Assembly (NCBI GenBank): GCA_905331475.1
Contig: CAJNYU010003963.1
Coordinates: 1-64,000, forward strand
Length of the DNA: 64,000 nucleotides
Reading direction: 5' to 3'
DNA from: Rotaria socialis
Taxonomy: Eukaryota; Rotifera; Eurotatoria; Philodinida; Philodinidae
The notes beneath the pieces are model-generated. The model did no database searches, had not been told where the DNA came from, and saw only the letters and a program-made list of their open reading frames with translations. The position numbers were made by a program, and so were the translations under genes. Below, piece by piece: positions 41,482 through 54,131 of the stretch (its first letter is position 1; every line of letters begins with the position of its first letter).

Positions 41482-44400
41482 TTAGAAGTGTTCTACTTGA
41501 AATGACCATGTCCCTGTATAAACATCATAGTCAATAAATTCTCCATGAAATTTTTTTGTTATTTGTTCTAAGTATTTTCCATAGTTCATATCAATTAACC
41601 GATCTGGGTCAGTAATTTCTTCATTACTATTCGATATCAAACGATCAATTGGATAGACACCTAATAATGATATTATAGCTTGACAATTTAATTCTTCACC
41701 TTCTGCTGGCCTATCTTCTTCATTTGGATAAACGGTTACTTGCCGACGGCCAATTTCAACTAAAAAAAATGAAAGAAAGGTAATTTAAAAAAAACATGGC
41801 ATATCAATCATAGTGTTTTATTTGAAATAACAGAATAGCATGCTAACATAAAAACTCGTATGAAGTCCCCCTCAAGAGTTAACCAAGTCACATGTAAATT
41901 TGGTATTCTCAAACATAAATTCATATCGAAGATAGAGGATAATTTAATTGGATTTTGTATTCGGTAACTGCTACATTAGATTCTTATTTGCGACTGGTAG
42001 AGCTCGTTAAGTACAGGACCTGTCCAAACGCACTCGCTATTTCACACACCGTGACATACAAATTAGTTACGTTCAGAGTCACGGATGTTAACGAACAATG
42101 AAACACCGTATATAAATAACATCTCATTATAATTGCTACACACACTCCTCATTTATTTCGTTGCTAGACAGTCGAGTAAAAGAAAAGTGTCTCATTTTGA
42201 CTAATTGCACTGACTACAACGTGTTCTACATTTTGCATGCATAGCGGTTATAGAAATAATTGGTTTCTCTCTCTCTCTCTTTCATTTAACTTACCAATAC
42301 GATCAAGATCAAGTCCAGCTAAATTCATATGTAATCCACGAAATGTCACCGAACCATAATGTTTTCTGCCAATAGTAAATTCTTTGACGAAACATTGACC
42401 ATTTTCATTACATGAAGAACGTAATTCTTCAATGGTTGGTTTTGTATAGTAATCTTTATGTGTTAATTTTGGTAAACGAACTAGTTGTTGCTCTTGTTTT
42501 CGATCTCTATTTTTTGATGAAATGTATTCTTCATATGTGGGAAATTTTTTCCATCCAATAGCTTTGTCCGATATTAATGATGATGATGATAATGATTTAT
42601 CAAAAATTGTTTCACTAGACGGTTCATGTGTTCCAAGAACAATCGAACGAATTTTATTCATATCAAGTAAACGTGGACGTTTAATAGTTAATTTTGGAAT
42701 TTTAAATGTTGAACAAGGACCATCATCGAAAATGGATGAATTATTATCGTTGTCATTGTCAATAAACGAATCAACTAATTTTCGTTTATTAGATTTTGTA
42801 TTTGATGATAGAACAATAGGCTTCCTGAGCATTGATGAAAACAGATGAGTTTTCGGAGGAGAAGTTGATGTATTAAGTGTTGAGCGAAGACGAGCTTCAT
42901 CGTGAGTGATATTTGTCTAAATGATGAAGAAAAAGAAGAGATTGAATATTTTTAATAGAGGAATTAAACAAAAACCTAAATGCCCGTATGAAAGAGATTC
43001 CCTTTACGTATATAAATGTTTTGATTAGCTAATTAATTCCTATCTATGTTAAAGAAAATTTTGTTCTATTGAAGAAAAACATATGTACAATATGCTGGCA
43101 AGCGAGATAATTGATCGAGACTATGTCGTATGGCATTCATGGGGGTATCCAGCTGCTTCTACACATGTTCTTGTCTGATTTACATTATCGATGGAAACTA
43201 GGATGCATTGTAGAAATGTAAATGACGCCAGACAATGTTTGCATATGAGAACTCTACCCTCGGATATCATTCTACTGTCTAATTTCAATGAATCATCAAG
43301 AAAAAATGTTTCGTTTGACTGAACTTGTAATATTTACCTTAGTGTGCCGTGCAAGAAAAGCCGATTCATTATCAAATGGTTGTGTATTAAGCATTGTTCG
43401 AAATGATTGTAAATCAACGGACGATGTTGTTGCTTGATTCATGGTTGAAAATAAAACAGCTAGAAATGAAAATTTCTTTGTTTAGAAAGACAAAGAAATG
43501 TGCAATAACTTACGAATAGGCGTAGTATTTGTTGATGATGTAATTACTGGTTTTTTTGATAATGAAAAATTGAATGATAAATTTGCCGTTGTCGCGAGTG
43601 GGACGAATGATGAAGTACCTGCGTACGATGAGTCATACGTATGTCGAAATGCGTTAAAGGGAAACTTACCAGGTGTAAAAGTCGATGTTGAAGGTTGATT
43701 GTTTTCAAGTGGCAATGCCTAAATAAGGAATAGAAATTATTTGAATGTCAGAGAACTGTTTTTTTATTCTTCAATTTTATACTGTTATAGGTTTTGTGGA
43801 TGATTTATTATCAAATAGAAACGAAGTCAATCGTGATGAGGTCGTTGGTGTGCTTGTTGGTATAATTGTAGATGCATTTTTCTGATTGTCTTTCAATGTA
43901 TCGGAGCCAAAATCCTAAATATAAAATAAACGATCCGATGCAATATATTCTTTTGACCTTCGTTTTGTTTATTTTATACATTAGATAGTTTTGTATGGTA
44001 TGATGTTTGCATAAGATTTTTATTGGCTTTATCGAGGCCACCAGTTGATACATATTTGTGAAAAGTAGTAGTTTCAACTTGTGACGTCTTAGGAATGTTG
44101 GTTGTTCCTAAAAGCAGAAAGATGAATTTTTGTGTCTCAGATTCGGTATAAATAATTACACCAAAGGTTGACTTCATGTATATTTCTGCCTCGATCTGGA
44201 GTAGTCTATTTTAGATCGTATATAATCTGAGGCTTCGATTTCTACTCCCATGGAAAGATTTTTACTGATACAGTAATTCTGATTATAACGAGATTGATAA
44301 GCCGATCAAAATATGTTAATCATAAATTTCTCAGTGTGGAACACACGTGGTTGTCAAATAAGTATCTTGCTATTATCCAGTATCATGCTAATGTTGACTG

Positions 44401-44717
44401 ATAGATAGGTCGATTCTTCAAGAGCCTATCTCATAGATAAAACATTCTTGCGAATCTGATACAGGCAAAGCAGCAACTAGACGTCTTCAAGAAATATGAC
44501 ACATGTATACAATGTCCTGTCAGGTTGTCGATATTGATCGAACTATTATGTCTATATTAGCACTTGATTTTTGTTTACCGCGTAAATTTGATGACAAGAA
44601 TGGTGTTGTGCTCGTATTGCCAAATAGAAAACTACCTTCGGTTCGATGCAAATTTACAGGTGTCGATTGTCCGAAAAGGCTCGTATCATTCAACGGTGTT
44701 GAATCCAAATTAAACAT
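41482..44717 (-). CDS. NUP98: NUP98-like nucleoporin ending at the autocleavage site
   Basis: Seven exons join in frame to 541 residues: 44579-44717, 43980-44107, 43783-43914, 43514-43718, 43338-43459, 42295-42916 and 41482-41759. The C-terminal 150 residues (from about 388) are the NUP98 autoproteolytic / NPC-anchoring domain (peptidase S59): LTHKDYYTKPTIEEL, FTIGRKHYGSVTF, a VYPNEEDRPAEGEELN block, DRLIDMNYGKYL and TWSFQVEHF. In NUP98 precursors this domain cuts itself after His-Phe. Here the stop codon follows His-Phe directly, so there is no tail and no NUP96. The N-terminal part is Ser/Thr-rich and natively disordered, but has only three FG dipeptides (residues 15-16, 32-33, 91-92), far fewer than normal NUP98. 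I see no GLEBS (Rae1-binding) motif. It could be an anchoring paralogue; a full NUP98 may exist elsewhere. Confidence 0.85.
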
Positions 44718-45218
44718 ATCAAATAAAATTTAAATAAAAAAAGGCAGATCTGAAAAGAATTCGTTAATCATTATTTTTATTTCAAGAGAAATTATAGACA
44801 GAGAAGAGAGGAAAAGCAGAGAAATTTTTTTTTGTTTAATCTAATACTTATCTGATGTTACGCACACACAAAAACACTATGCTTAGTCCTTTATTTCATT
44901 TTACTGTTCATTGGAAGTAGACAAAAAAAAAGAAAAAAAAAAGTTATAAGAGTATATATAAATATCAATAAACGTATTAAAGAAGATGAAAAAGAAAAAT
45001 GCAATGGTTCATTCATTATATCAGGATATCTGACAGCCTGTTTGCTAAATAAATTATTTTCTTTGTCTTTTCATGTTTGACTAGTAAAACAGGCAAGGTG
45101 TACTTTGTAGATTATTGTATATCTATTTAAGTGCGTTCTTGTTTTGTTAATCGACTGGAATTCTATTGTGAAGATTATGTGCGTAAATATGATGAAAATA
45201 TAAAAGAAAACAGAATAT
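44718..45218. other. Intergenic, NUP98-like to TOCA
   Basis: This short AT-rich spacer holds the promoter side of the NUP98-like gene and the 3' flank of the TOCA-type gene. No gene is seen. Confidence 0.5.
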
Positions 45219-48200
45219 TTAAAAACGGCCGGATTCGATTTTCGGTGACGACGTTGAAGGCATTTGAGAGTCAATACGAATATATGAAGATGGAACAAAA
45301 CCAGCTGAACCGTCGGATTTTTTTATACGCGTCCAACCATCGCCATGGTCATCTTCTAAGATTTCGACATGTTCACCAACATGTATGGTTGCTGAATTTA
45401 CATATTCACAGCCATTGACACCATGGCCTAAATAAATGCATCTTTAATTAGTTCAAACAAAACTCTTTCCGTTTTCGATATGTTCAAGTTGTAAGTCATT
45501 GTCTGCTGAATATCATCGAACTGAAACTTGACAAAATTCTCATCAACAGACGGCCAAGAACTATTTGATGTACTCAATTTTCATGATTCGAAACACCTTA
45601 GCAAATACGATTCGCACAGAATCAATCAATCGGTTTATTGTTCCATAAGCAAACTGAATTATCAAATACTTGTCAGATTACTTTAATCCGACGAGACTGC
45701 TTTTGTTATTTTTTCTAGTTTATTATGAAAAATAAATAGAAATTTGATATTCATCTCAAATCAAACAAAATGTTTATTTGTCTTCATATATGTTAACCTT
45801 GCATATGAAAATCATAATAATTTAAATATTCACAGACAAAATGAAACAAATCTGTTGGCAGTCTAGATGATTTGTCTAGGTACTCTTGCTGAGAATAGAA
45901 ATAAATTGTTGATTTTTTTTTCATACCGGTAAAGTCGTAAAGTACATAAGCTTTGCTATGATTTTCTTGATTTGATGGTTCATGATACGGACTCTCGTGT
46001 CGATCGATATCATCATCTTCATCTTCAAATGATCCATTGACTTCATCAGTTGTTCCATCTGTTTGATGTATTGTCATAGATGTTATCGATGGTAAACAAT
46101 GAAATTCACTAGGTTGATCATAGATATTATTTCTATTGTGTTCAGGAATATCAGGTGGACTAAAACAAAGAAATTAACTAATAAAATAAAATTTAAAAAG
46201 AGCCGAAAAGCGTCGCTATGAAATAATGAATTTAAAAGGAAAGGAGAATCATATAAGAAGCAATATGTGCGTCTGCTATTTGTTGATTTTCATCTACATG
46301 CTTTTATATCTGATTAGATGTGTTCGTAAAATAATAAAGAAAAATTTGACCTAACCAAACCGTTGCCGACCAACGTCGATTGATATTCGTGAATTTAAGA
46401 TGATGTTGCAGCAAATAGAGTGAACTACATACAAACGGGTATTTGAATAACTTGCTTTCTCGTTATATTTACCTTCGATTTTGTGACGATGAACTTAGGT
46501 TATGAGTGCCTATAGAAAGATCGGAACCATAAATAGAATGTGAACGTAATGATAAATCAAAATCTGATGATGTTGATATTCGAGCACGTTCAATTTCGGC
46601 TATATAAGACTAGCAAAAGACAAAAAATGATTGAATTGAATTTCAAGAAGATTTTTTCTAACTTCAAATCGTTGTATTTCGGCTAATAATTTTTCAATAT
46701 TTTCATCGATAGTTGTAATTTGTTGTTTAACATTTTCTTCATCGCCAAATTTTGGATTTTCTTGAAAAACAAGTTTCATTTTTGCCAAGCCCTCTCTAGA
46801 ATAAATTAAGAATAAGATTTTATAGTGTACGTAGGATATTTTTATACCTGGCTTTTTGCTTTTTTTCTAATTCATTTTTACAGTTGAGGATTTGTTCTTG
46901 AAATTTTCTTAAGCGTTGTGCAGGTGGCAAAGAACTAAAAGGCGCATTGATTTTTACCATGCTGACATTAGACGAAGTTGAAGACTAAATAAAATTTACT
47001 CGTTTGTCAATTTTATGTGTGTAAAAAAAAATTCTTTTCTATGTTTATAAGTAAAATTATAAAAATCAATTACTTTTCTTTGTGCTGAGGTTCCAAATAT
47101 TTTTCGAATTGTACTAGCTGCACCACTAGCTTTTTTTGCATTTATTCTTGATGTTCTTATCAGTGTCTGTGCTTTGCTCATATGACTACTAGGTGCATAG
47201 ATAGTTGCCGTACCATTCGGATGACTAGAATCACTATTGGTACTTCTCAATGTATTTGAACGATATAATTCATTGTAAATTGGTTGATCCTGTCCACTGT
47301 ATATTGTTGACGGAAGATCGTCTGTATTGAGATCAACCTAAAACAACAACAGCATGGAGTTCATGAACATTATTTTCTAAAAGCAAATGACCGTTTATGA
47401 TCAACAGTAGGGAATAACACACCCTGGAGCCTTATGTTAAGTGCTTTGTTTTCTTTATGGTTCACAATATAGAAATTGTAAGCTACTCGGATTCGCTCTT
47501 CATTTTCTGTGCCCGGGGTAATGTTTAACTTTCTTCCAAAAATCATTCAAAAGTGATTCTTATTTTGATCAAACAAATAAATAGAAGACACTTGAAGTAT
47601 TACTCCATTGAAGATTATTTTTATGCCCGATCAGTACATTAACGACTGAAAAAACAGTTTCACATTTCATTGATTCGTTATTTTTTATGAGAAAAAGTTT
47701 GATTGATCTCTTCAATCCTACATTATGCGTATTATCTATGAGAAAAAAAAACTAGAAGCAACCTTTGAATAGCAGTAGACTTTCTCCGAGTGCTTCCAAC
47801 TTTCTTACCACTTTTTCATCAATAGGTATATCATAACCAGATTTATATTCATCGATAACAATTTGAGCATCAGAATATGGATTTAATTGTTCAGTTTGTA
47901 TTGCCATTTCGTCTAAACATCGTTTTATTCGTGGTAAAACTTCTGCGTGTGATTGAATAAAATTAAAATAAATATTTTTCAGTTCATTCGAACGTTTTCC
48001 ATCTAGTTGTTGTAAATTGGATAAAATACTTGGCAATTGTTCTTCGTAAAATAACCGTTGAGTATCGTTGTACATTGATACTTGGGACGAATAAGTTGCA
48101 TGTGCATCATCACATACTTTAGATTTTGATGTCATTAAATCACGTGATTTTTCTAATTGAGCACGAGATAAATCGAGATCTTCATGAGCTTTGTCGTAAC

Positions 48201-49381
48201 CTTCTTTTGCGCGACGTGCTGATTCGAAGCATTCTTCATATTTTCGTAATGACTAGAAATATTTGGAAAGAGAAAATTCGAAGCTTATTTTAATTCGTAG
48301 TAGGTCGAAATAATTCAAAAATATTAAGTTTACAATGAAATTTATTGAATAATCTTTTTGCATACTATAAAATTATGCTTCACATGAGACCGTAGTTCAA
48401 TATTTTTCGATGTAGTAATTTTCTTCCTTGTACAGTAATTTCATCGCCGCAAACTAATCAAGTGCATTCAAAAATCACCGTAGTACAAGTTTTACTTTAA
48501 ATATAAAATCGGATGTTTTCCCATTTGAGAAATGATCAATTATTTCCTGAAAACATGTAGACCTTTTCTTCAGTTGCATCCTTTCACAATGTGCTTGGTG
48601 GTGTAAAAACAAAGATTGTTGATGTAAGCACTAGTCTACGTCAGAAAAATGCCGCAAGAGATGTACGCCATTAATTAGTAGTTCATTCATAGCCGGATGT
48701 GTATTCACGTTTCTCCTCCCCGAGGAATTAATCGATTGTCGAAAAATAAAAAATAAAAGTCTCAAGCGAAATTCTTCATTAATTTTTAAAATTACTTAAT
48801 GGCAACGATAAATTCCTTTTTATTTTAATAAATACGTACTTTAGTCAATAAGTCATATTGTTTATCAAGTTGCCGTTTAACTTTGTTGTAGTCGTCAAGA
48901 TATTTTTTACGTTGTTCTCGACATTCTTTAATTGTGATTTGAATTTGTTTTACTGTATTTTCGCGTAAATTTTCAGCGATAATTTCATGTTGTAAAGCTA
49001 AATCGTGTAATTCTTTTAATGTGGAACAAAAAGCAACGGTGTAAGAATATCTATGCGAAAAATCGTATTTCTATTTTTAGTTATTTTTAATAATTAAAAT
49101 TACTTATTATAAAATTCTTCTTGTTCTTTTGATTTTGGCGTGTAAGTTTTTGTTAATTTTTTTAAAGCTCTTGCATAATCATCTTCTATTGTCGAACGAT
49201 CTTTAAGAAATGATTCGTATTTTTCACAAAATTGGACACTTTTTTCTGTATATTTTGAAACATTATCAAATTGATCCTGAACAGATTTAAGAAAACAAAG
49301 CAAAAAATGAAATGAGAAAAAAATAGTATATATGTATCAAATACAAACCCAAAGTTCGATACCCCAACTTCGGTTAATCAT
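45219..49381 (-). CDS. TOCA/CIP4-type F-BAR, HR1 and SH3 protein
   Basis: About ten exons encode roughly 660 residues: 49349-49381, 49104-49276, 48840-49050, 47809-48252, 47074-47337, 46848-46984 and then about 46663-46799, 46473-46613, 45927-46159 and 45219-45427. The first exon (MINRSWGIELW) and the next (DQFDNVSKYTEKSVQF) are the hallmark start of FNBP1/TRIP10/FNBP1L F-BAR domains. The F-BAR ends near SDAQIVIDEYKSGYDIP. An HR1 coiled coil (LPPAQRLRKFQEQI ... FQENPKFGDEENVKQQI) should bind GTP-Cdc42. A C-terminal SH3 (KAYVLYDFTG ... DDHGDGWTRIKK ... GFVPSSYIRI) should bind N-WASP or dynamin. The protein would couple membrane curvature to actin assembly in endocytosis. The SH3 is split by a 500-base intron. 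For exon 4 the donor at GTG|GTAAGA keeps the frame; a later GT does not. Confidence 0.92.
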
Positions 49382-51745
49382 TCTCAATCGTTTTATTTAT
49401 TTTGAAGTCGCTTACATAATCATCTAGAAAGAAGTATCAATGCAACAATCTCGCTGGTTTCACTCGTGATATCGTTTATCATCGCTGGTGGTGGTGGTGG
49501 TCGTATTAATAGAGAAAAGAAAAAGAAAACGAGTACAGCATGATTTCCTCTCATTAACGACAATAGATCACATAACATTCAGTTACTAACAGTCAATAAA
49601 TCATTTTCTAAATATTACTTACCAATCCAGTGAACTTTTTCGCGATCGATCAAGAGAGAAAAAAAAGCGCTATTTGATTTCCTTCTTACGATAATAGAAG
49701 TAAATTCTTAACTTTGATGAAGATGTCTCGTACAAGTATGTCGAATAGCTGAACAATAATAATAGGCAAAGAGCAAAAAGGAATAAAAAAAAAAGGAAAT
49801 ATCGGTCAACATGAAGGTTAAACAGTGTTGTTGGTGGATGACAGTGGACAGAGCGTGAGACAGTCAGAGCAAATAAGACGCCGATGTTGTTACAACCGCG
49901 TTAAATAAACAATATTTTAGTTGAAAACAATAAAGAACAAGACAAACGGTACAATGTGATAAAACTTTGCACGTCATTAGAAAGTCGAGACAAAATGGTT
50001 TAATGAGTAGCTGAGATTAAATCATCTATAAAGCAACGTTTGCTATTTTAATATTCAACTAGGAAGAGAAAATGAGCGTAATAAAATTAAATCAATACAC
50101 TTGACGACTACTGCTACAAATTTAACAAGGACAAAAGAAACCAGACAAAAGAGAATGAGAAAAAAACACGAATGTATGTTTTATTGTACGTTTTTTTTTC
50201 TTCTTTTCATATTAATGAAACTATCTTTCGTTCTTTCTTTTTATATCAGGAAATTTAATATATAACAATTTGATTTGTCAAGTGAAGAGTAAAAGAAGAA
50301 GAAAAAAAGATCCTTGAATATGACTGCGTTTTGCCCTTCGGGATAAATCGAGTTGTAAAACAATAGAAAGAAAAAACAACAAAAAAAAAGGATCTTTCTT
50401 ACTTGCTTCGTTTTATTTCGTTATTTCAGTTCAACGTACGACGAATCACCGTATTTATTTCATCGCCATACTAATTGAACGTTAGTCTTTCTAATGGTAC
50501 GATAACGGCATCTATTCAAAAATTCATAAGCCATCATCATTTCGGCTATACTTTTATGAAGATGACAATAGTGTATCAACAAATATTTCTATTGTCAAGT
50601 GAATTTATTCGAAATAATTGAATCGAGAATAACTGACTCAATATAAATTATTAAAATAATCTAATGTAAATTTCTTTTTTTTTTTATAACGATCAATACA
50701 ATCAATTATTCATATTGAATACTTCTGTTTCATCAAAAAAAAATCATCCTGAATAAACAGAAACCAACTGATGGTACATTAATTAGAGTAAATGATTGGC
50801 ACCAATTAGTGTTCTACATGTGAATAAATTCTAAGGTTGTTTTTGTAAAAATTTGAACTCAATAAAGAGCTAGATGTTAGTGTTGAAATGACATCCTCCG
50901 ATCAACAAAAACAAAATCGAATTTTGTCGATGATTGATTATAAGCCTGAGGGTGTATCTTTTATATTTCATAGATAATTAAAAAAGATACTTATGAGTCA
51001 TATAAACCTCCCAATAATAGATCAGATGATTTGCCTATTAATATATTCTATATGATTTATTTCTGCGTAAAAAAATTTCAAATATCGAACTTTGGACAAT
51101 GCATTCATCGTATTTGCCCTAAAAACACCTATGCTTTGTTTTTTATTATTGTTATGTATCAACTTTCTTTTTTTCATCAATTACTCCATTGTGCTGTCAG
51201 TTCAGTATCAAGAAACTATATTTAAAAAAAAAAGATTCATTACATTATGTCAATGATGGTTATTGATCTGACAATAGCTAACCATCGTTCTTTTTTAATA
51301 TAAATATGTACGTTTCATTCGATAATAAGAAGCGTGCCTGTTTTTTTTTTTTGTTCTTTATGGTTTTGTTTATTTTTAGTTTAACGTCTGTGTGCATTGA
51401 TGTGTAGCATGATACAGTCATAATGTGGGTAATGGTTGGTGATTTCGTTAAATTTTCTTGTCATAGATTTATGATCGAACTTTTATTTATCATTAGAGTA
51501 TCACAAGAATAAGCAAAAATATCGGAACGAAAAACAAACCAAGACAACTTATATGCTTAAAGAGGAAAAATAGATTTTTTTTTATTATGATCCTGTTTTA
51601 TATTATTTCACAATAAAAACTTTCGTAAGACAAAAGAAAAAATACTGTTCTAAAGCTAAATAAAAACGAAAAAACAAGATCAATAGTTCATAATTTGCTT
51701 TGAAAACATACTGGTTCTCGATAGAAATGTTCTAAGAATGCAAGT
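49382..51745. other. Intergenic region
   Basis: No coding exon is supported. This is the upstream region of the TOCA-type gene (minus) and the 3' flank of the Gly/Gln-rich protein gene (minus). Long A- and T-runs occur at 49780-49800, 50195-50210, 50360-50400, 50675-50690 and 51340-51350. A (GGT)n run lies at about 49488-49500. Confidence 0.45.
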
Positions 51746-52806
51746 TTAAACATAGAAGCAGTAAGCATTTGGAGCACCAGCTGATGGTGCTGCAGCTTGA
51801 GATTGAAAGCCACCGAAGCTTTGTTGTTGAAAGCCTCCACCATAAGATCCGGCTCCACCAAGACCAGCACCTTGAGCTTGTTGATAACTACCAACTCCTT
51901 GTTGTGCTTGACTGAAACTTGCTCCAGTACCAAAACTGCTAACGGATGGACCCGCACTTGCAACAAAACCGCCACCTTGTTGTTGATAGGAAGCAGCACC
52001 GGCACTTCGTCCTTGCACACGAATTACGCGTTTAATGACTCGGGGTGGACCAGCTGGTTCAACAACAGTTTTTTCGTGAACACGTGGTGGTGGTGTTTGA
52101 GGAATTTCAGTAATTTCTTCTATAATATCAGGACCTGCACGTTGAATATAACTAAATGTAAATTCATCTGCATGAGAATAATGCAAAAAATTATAATATT
52201 AAATATTTACACTCGTTCAAGTACATCAGGCTCTGGAGTAGGAAGACGGCGTCGTACTTGTCGTGCTGGTCCTTGAGGTGGATCGGGCAATCGAATAACT
52301 TGTCGTCTGTATTGTGCTTGACGTCGTGCTGCAACCGGAGCAGAATTTCCTACTGAAACAACACTTGTATCTCCTTCTTGCTGTGATACTACATTTACTC
52401 GAACGCTAGCAGTAGTAGCTTGCACTTTACCTTCAGCTACCAGTGAACCGCTTGATGATGAACTGCTTTGATTGAGACGATAATCAGTCTGCGCAGCACC
52501 TCCCGTTGGATACGAAGCTGCAGAATGAGTTACACTTTGACTAGCAGTTGGAGCATAAGAACTACCAGCGCTTAGGCCACCAAAATAACTAGCATTTTGA
52601 CTACCAGAGAAACCAGCAGTTTGACCACCAACGAAGCCAGCACTTTGACCATCTAAGTAACCAGCAGTCTGACCTCCGTAGTAACCAGCATTCTGGCCTC
52701 CGGAGTAACCAGCATTCTGGCCTCCGGAGTAACCAGCATTCTGACCGCCATAGAAACCACCAGCACCACCACCAAAACCTTGTTGTTGATAGTAAGCTCC
52801 GTTCAT
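51746..52806 (-). CDS. Gly/Gln-rich repeat protein with conserved Pro/charged core
   Basis: Two exons, 52211-52806 and 51746-52151, are joined by a 59-base intron to give 333 residues. The acceptor is at TTTAG|T, which restores ERV-YIQRAG. Residues about 15-85 are octad repeats of the type GGQNAGYS, with Tyr or Phe every eight residues. A Ser/Thr segment follows. The conserved-looking core has alternating Pro and charged runs: VIRLPDPPQGPARQVRRRLPTPEPDVLERV, YIQRAGPDIIEEITEIPQTPPPRVHEK and GPPRVIKRVIRV. Its pattern of short Ile/Val-Pro-charge repeats resembles alveolin-like or intermediate-filament-associated cytoskeletal proteins. The C-terminal third is Gln/Gly/Ser/Ala-rich. There is no signal peptide. 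A structural role, perhaps in the intracytoplasmic lamina or cortex, is inference; I do not recognise the family with certainty. Confidence 0.7.
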
Positions 52807-54131
52807 TTTTCGTTTTATGTATGAAGCTAATTTATCGTTATATGTAACTAAGACTAAAGCTTAATAATAATAATAATAATAATAATAAAAGTAAAAGAAT
52901 GCGTATCAATGTACAAAATAAAAAAAGAAGAAGAAGAGCTCAGCTACTATTTCTGTGTGAATGATACCCCTAGGGTAAATGTGGTTACTACATTAGCTTA
53001 TTGGTTGATAATTAGACAATAGAAGCTATTCGAAAGTACTGGAAAAAAATACATAGAAGCCGTGAGAAAAAAATATCGAAGGCCAAGCATTATACAGAGA
53101 GAGAGAGAGAGAGACGACAAGGTGAGTGACTAAAAGTCAGTCTCTTATATTTTTCAAGGGTAAAAAAATACGCCAACACAAAAATAGCGAGCATTTACTG
53201 GCCATATGCATTTATGTATTTTTTTTGTGTCTTAATAGCAATGCCCTACCAATGAATAGATGAGAGATATAAATAAAATAAAACGTATGAATGATTTTTC
53301 TCATGATACTTTTTCATATTGTCCTGTGTGATGTCCAAATGTGAAAGGTCGTTTTCTTATCTGACACCTGAATAAATTATGTTATTACATGGCTATACAA
53401 TCGCGTTTCGGATGCATACACACGAAGCAAATTATTAGTACTTATGAAACATCGTTTGATGCGGTTGTGCACTTTATTGATAAAAATAAAGAAAAACGTT
53501 TGGAATCAATAATCTTCCATAAACTGATTGCATACAGTTATTAGAGTCTATACATAAATAATATTCAAAAACTAGAAAAAGAAAATCTAACCGATCAGAT
53601 GTGGCACTGTGTTGAATATGCGTTTTCATTTTGATAGGTTATCTATGTGACTCGCTAGAATGAATTTAATCTTTGACTGTTGATCAGTTTTAAGTAATAG
53701 ATCATACTATATAGGAAACGTGTTTTACCGTACGAGTGCACGTTAATGTACTTAAACTATGTCCATTGCCATCTATCGATAATAAATATCGACGAGAAAA
53801 TCTAGATTTTTCCATTCGTTCTCTATAACAACCATCAATAATAAAAGATTTTGTCTTATATTTAAAAAAGAACATTTTATTTCGAAATACAAAAAAAAAA
53901 ATACATCAATAAATATTCGTTTAAATCCACTAAATCTATAATATTTCTATTTCAGTCAGAGTCAAAATTCTCATCTTAAGAAGATTTTCTTATAAATCCA
54001 TAAATATTATTATTATTATTATTATTATTAATAGTATACGTTTTTGTTCTCTTCCGTATTATTCAAACGAACATATACAAAACAGATAAAAATCACAGAT
54101 CTGTATTCTCCGATACATATAATGTTGAATA
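52807..54131. promoter_or_regulatory. Divergent intergenic promoter region
   Basis: It separates the Gly/Gln-rich protein gene (minus) from LKB1 (plus), so both promoters must lie here. Microsatellites: (TAA)n at 52862-52887, (AG)n at 53096-53114 and (TTA)n at 54004-54031. No coding exon is seen. Confidence 0.5.

Noticed and set aside
47763..47808. Longer exon 4 of the TOCA-type gene using a GT near 47762
   Set aside because: It would join the next exon in the wrong frame and create a stop; GTG|GTAAGA at 47809 keeps the frame.
51797..52276. 159-codon plus-strand frame
   Set aside because: Antisense shadow of the Gly/Gln-rich protein gene, Thr/Ser/Cys-rich as expected from complementing its codons.
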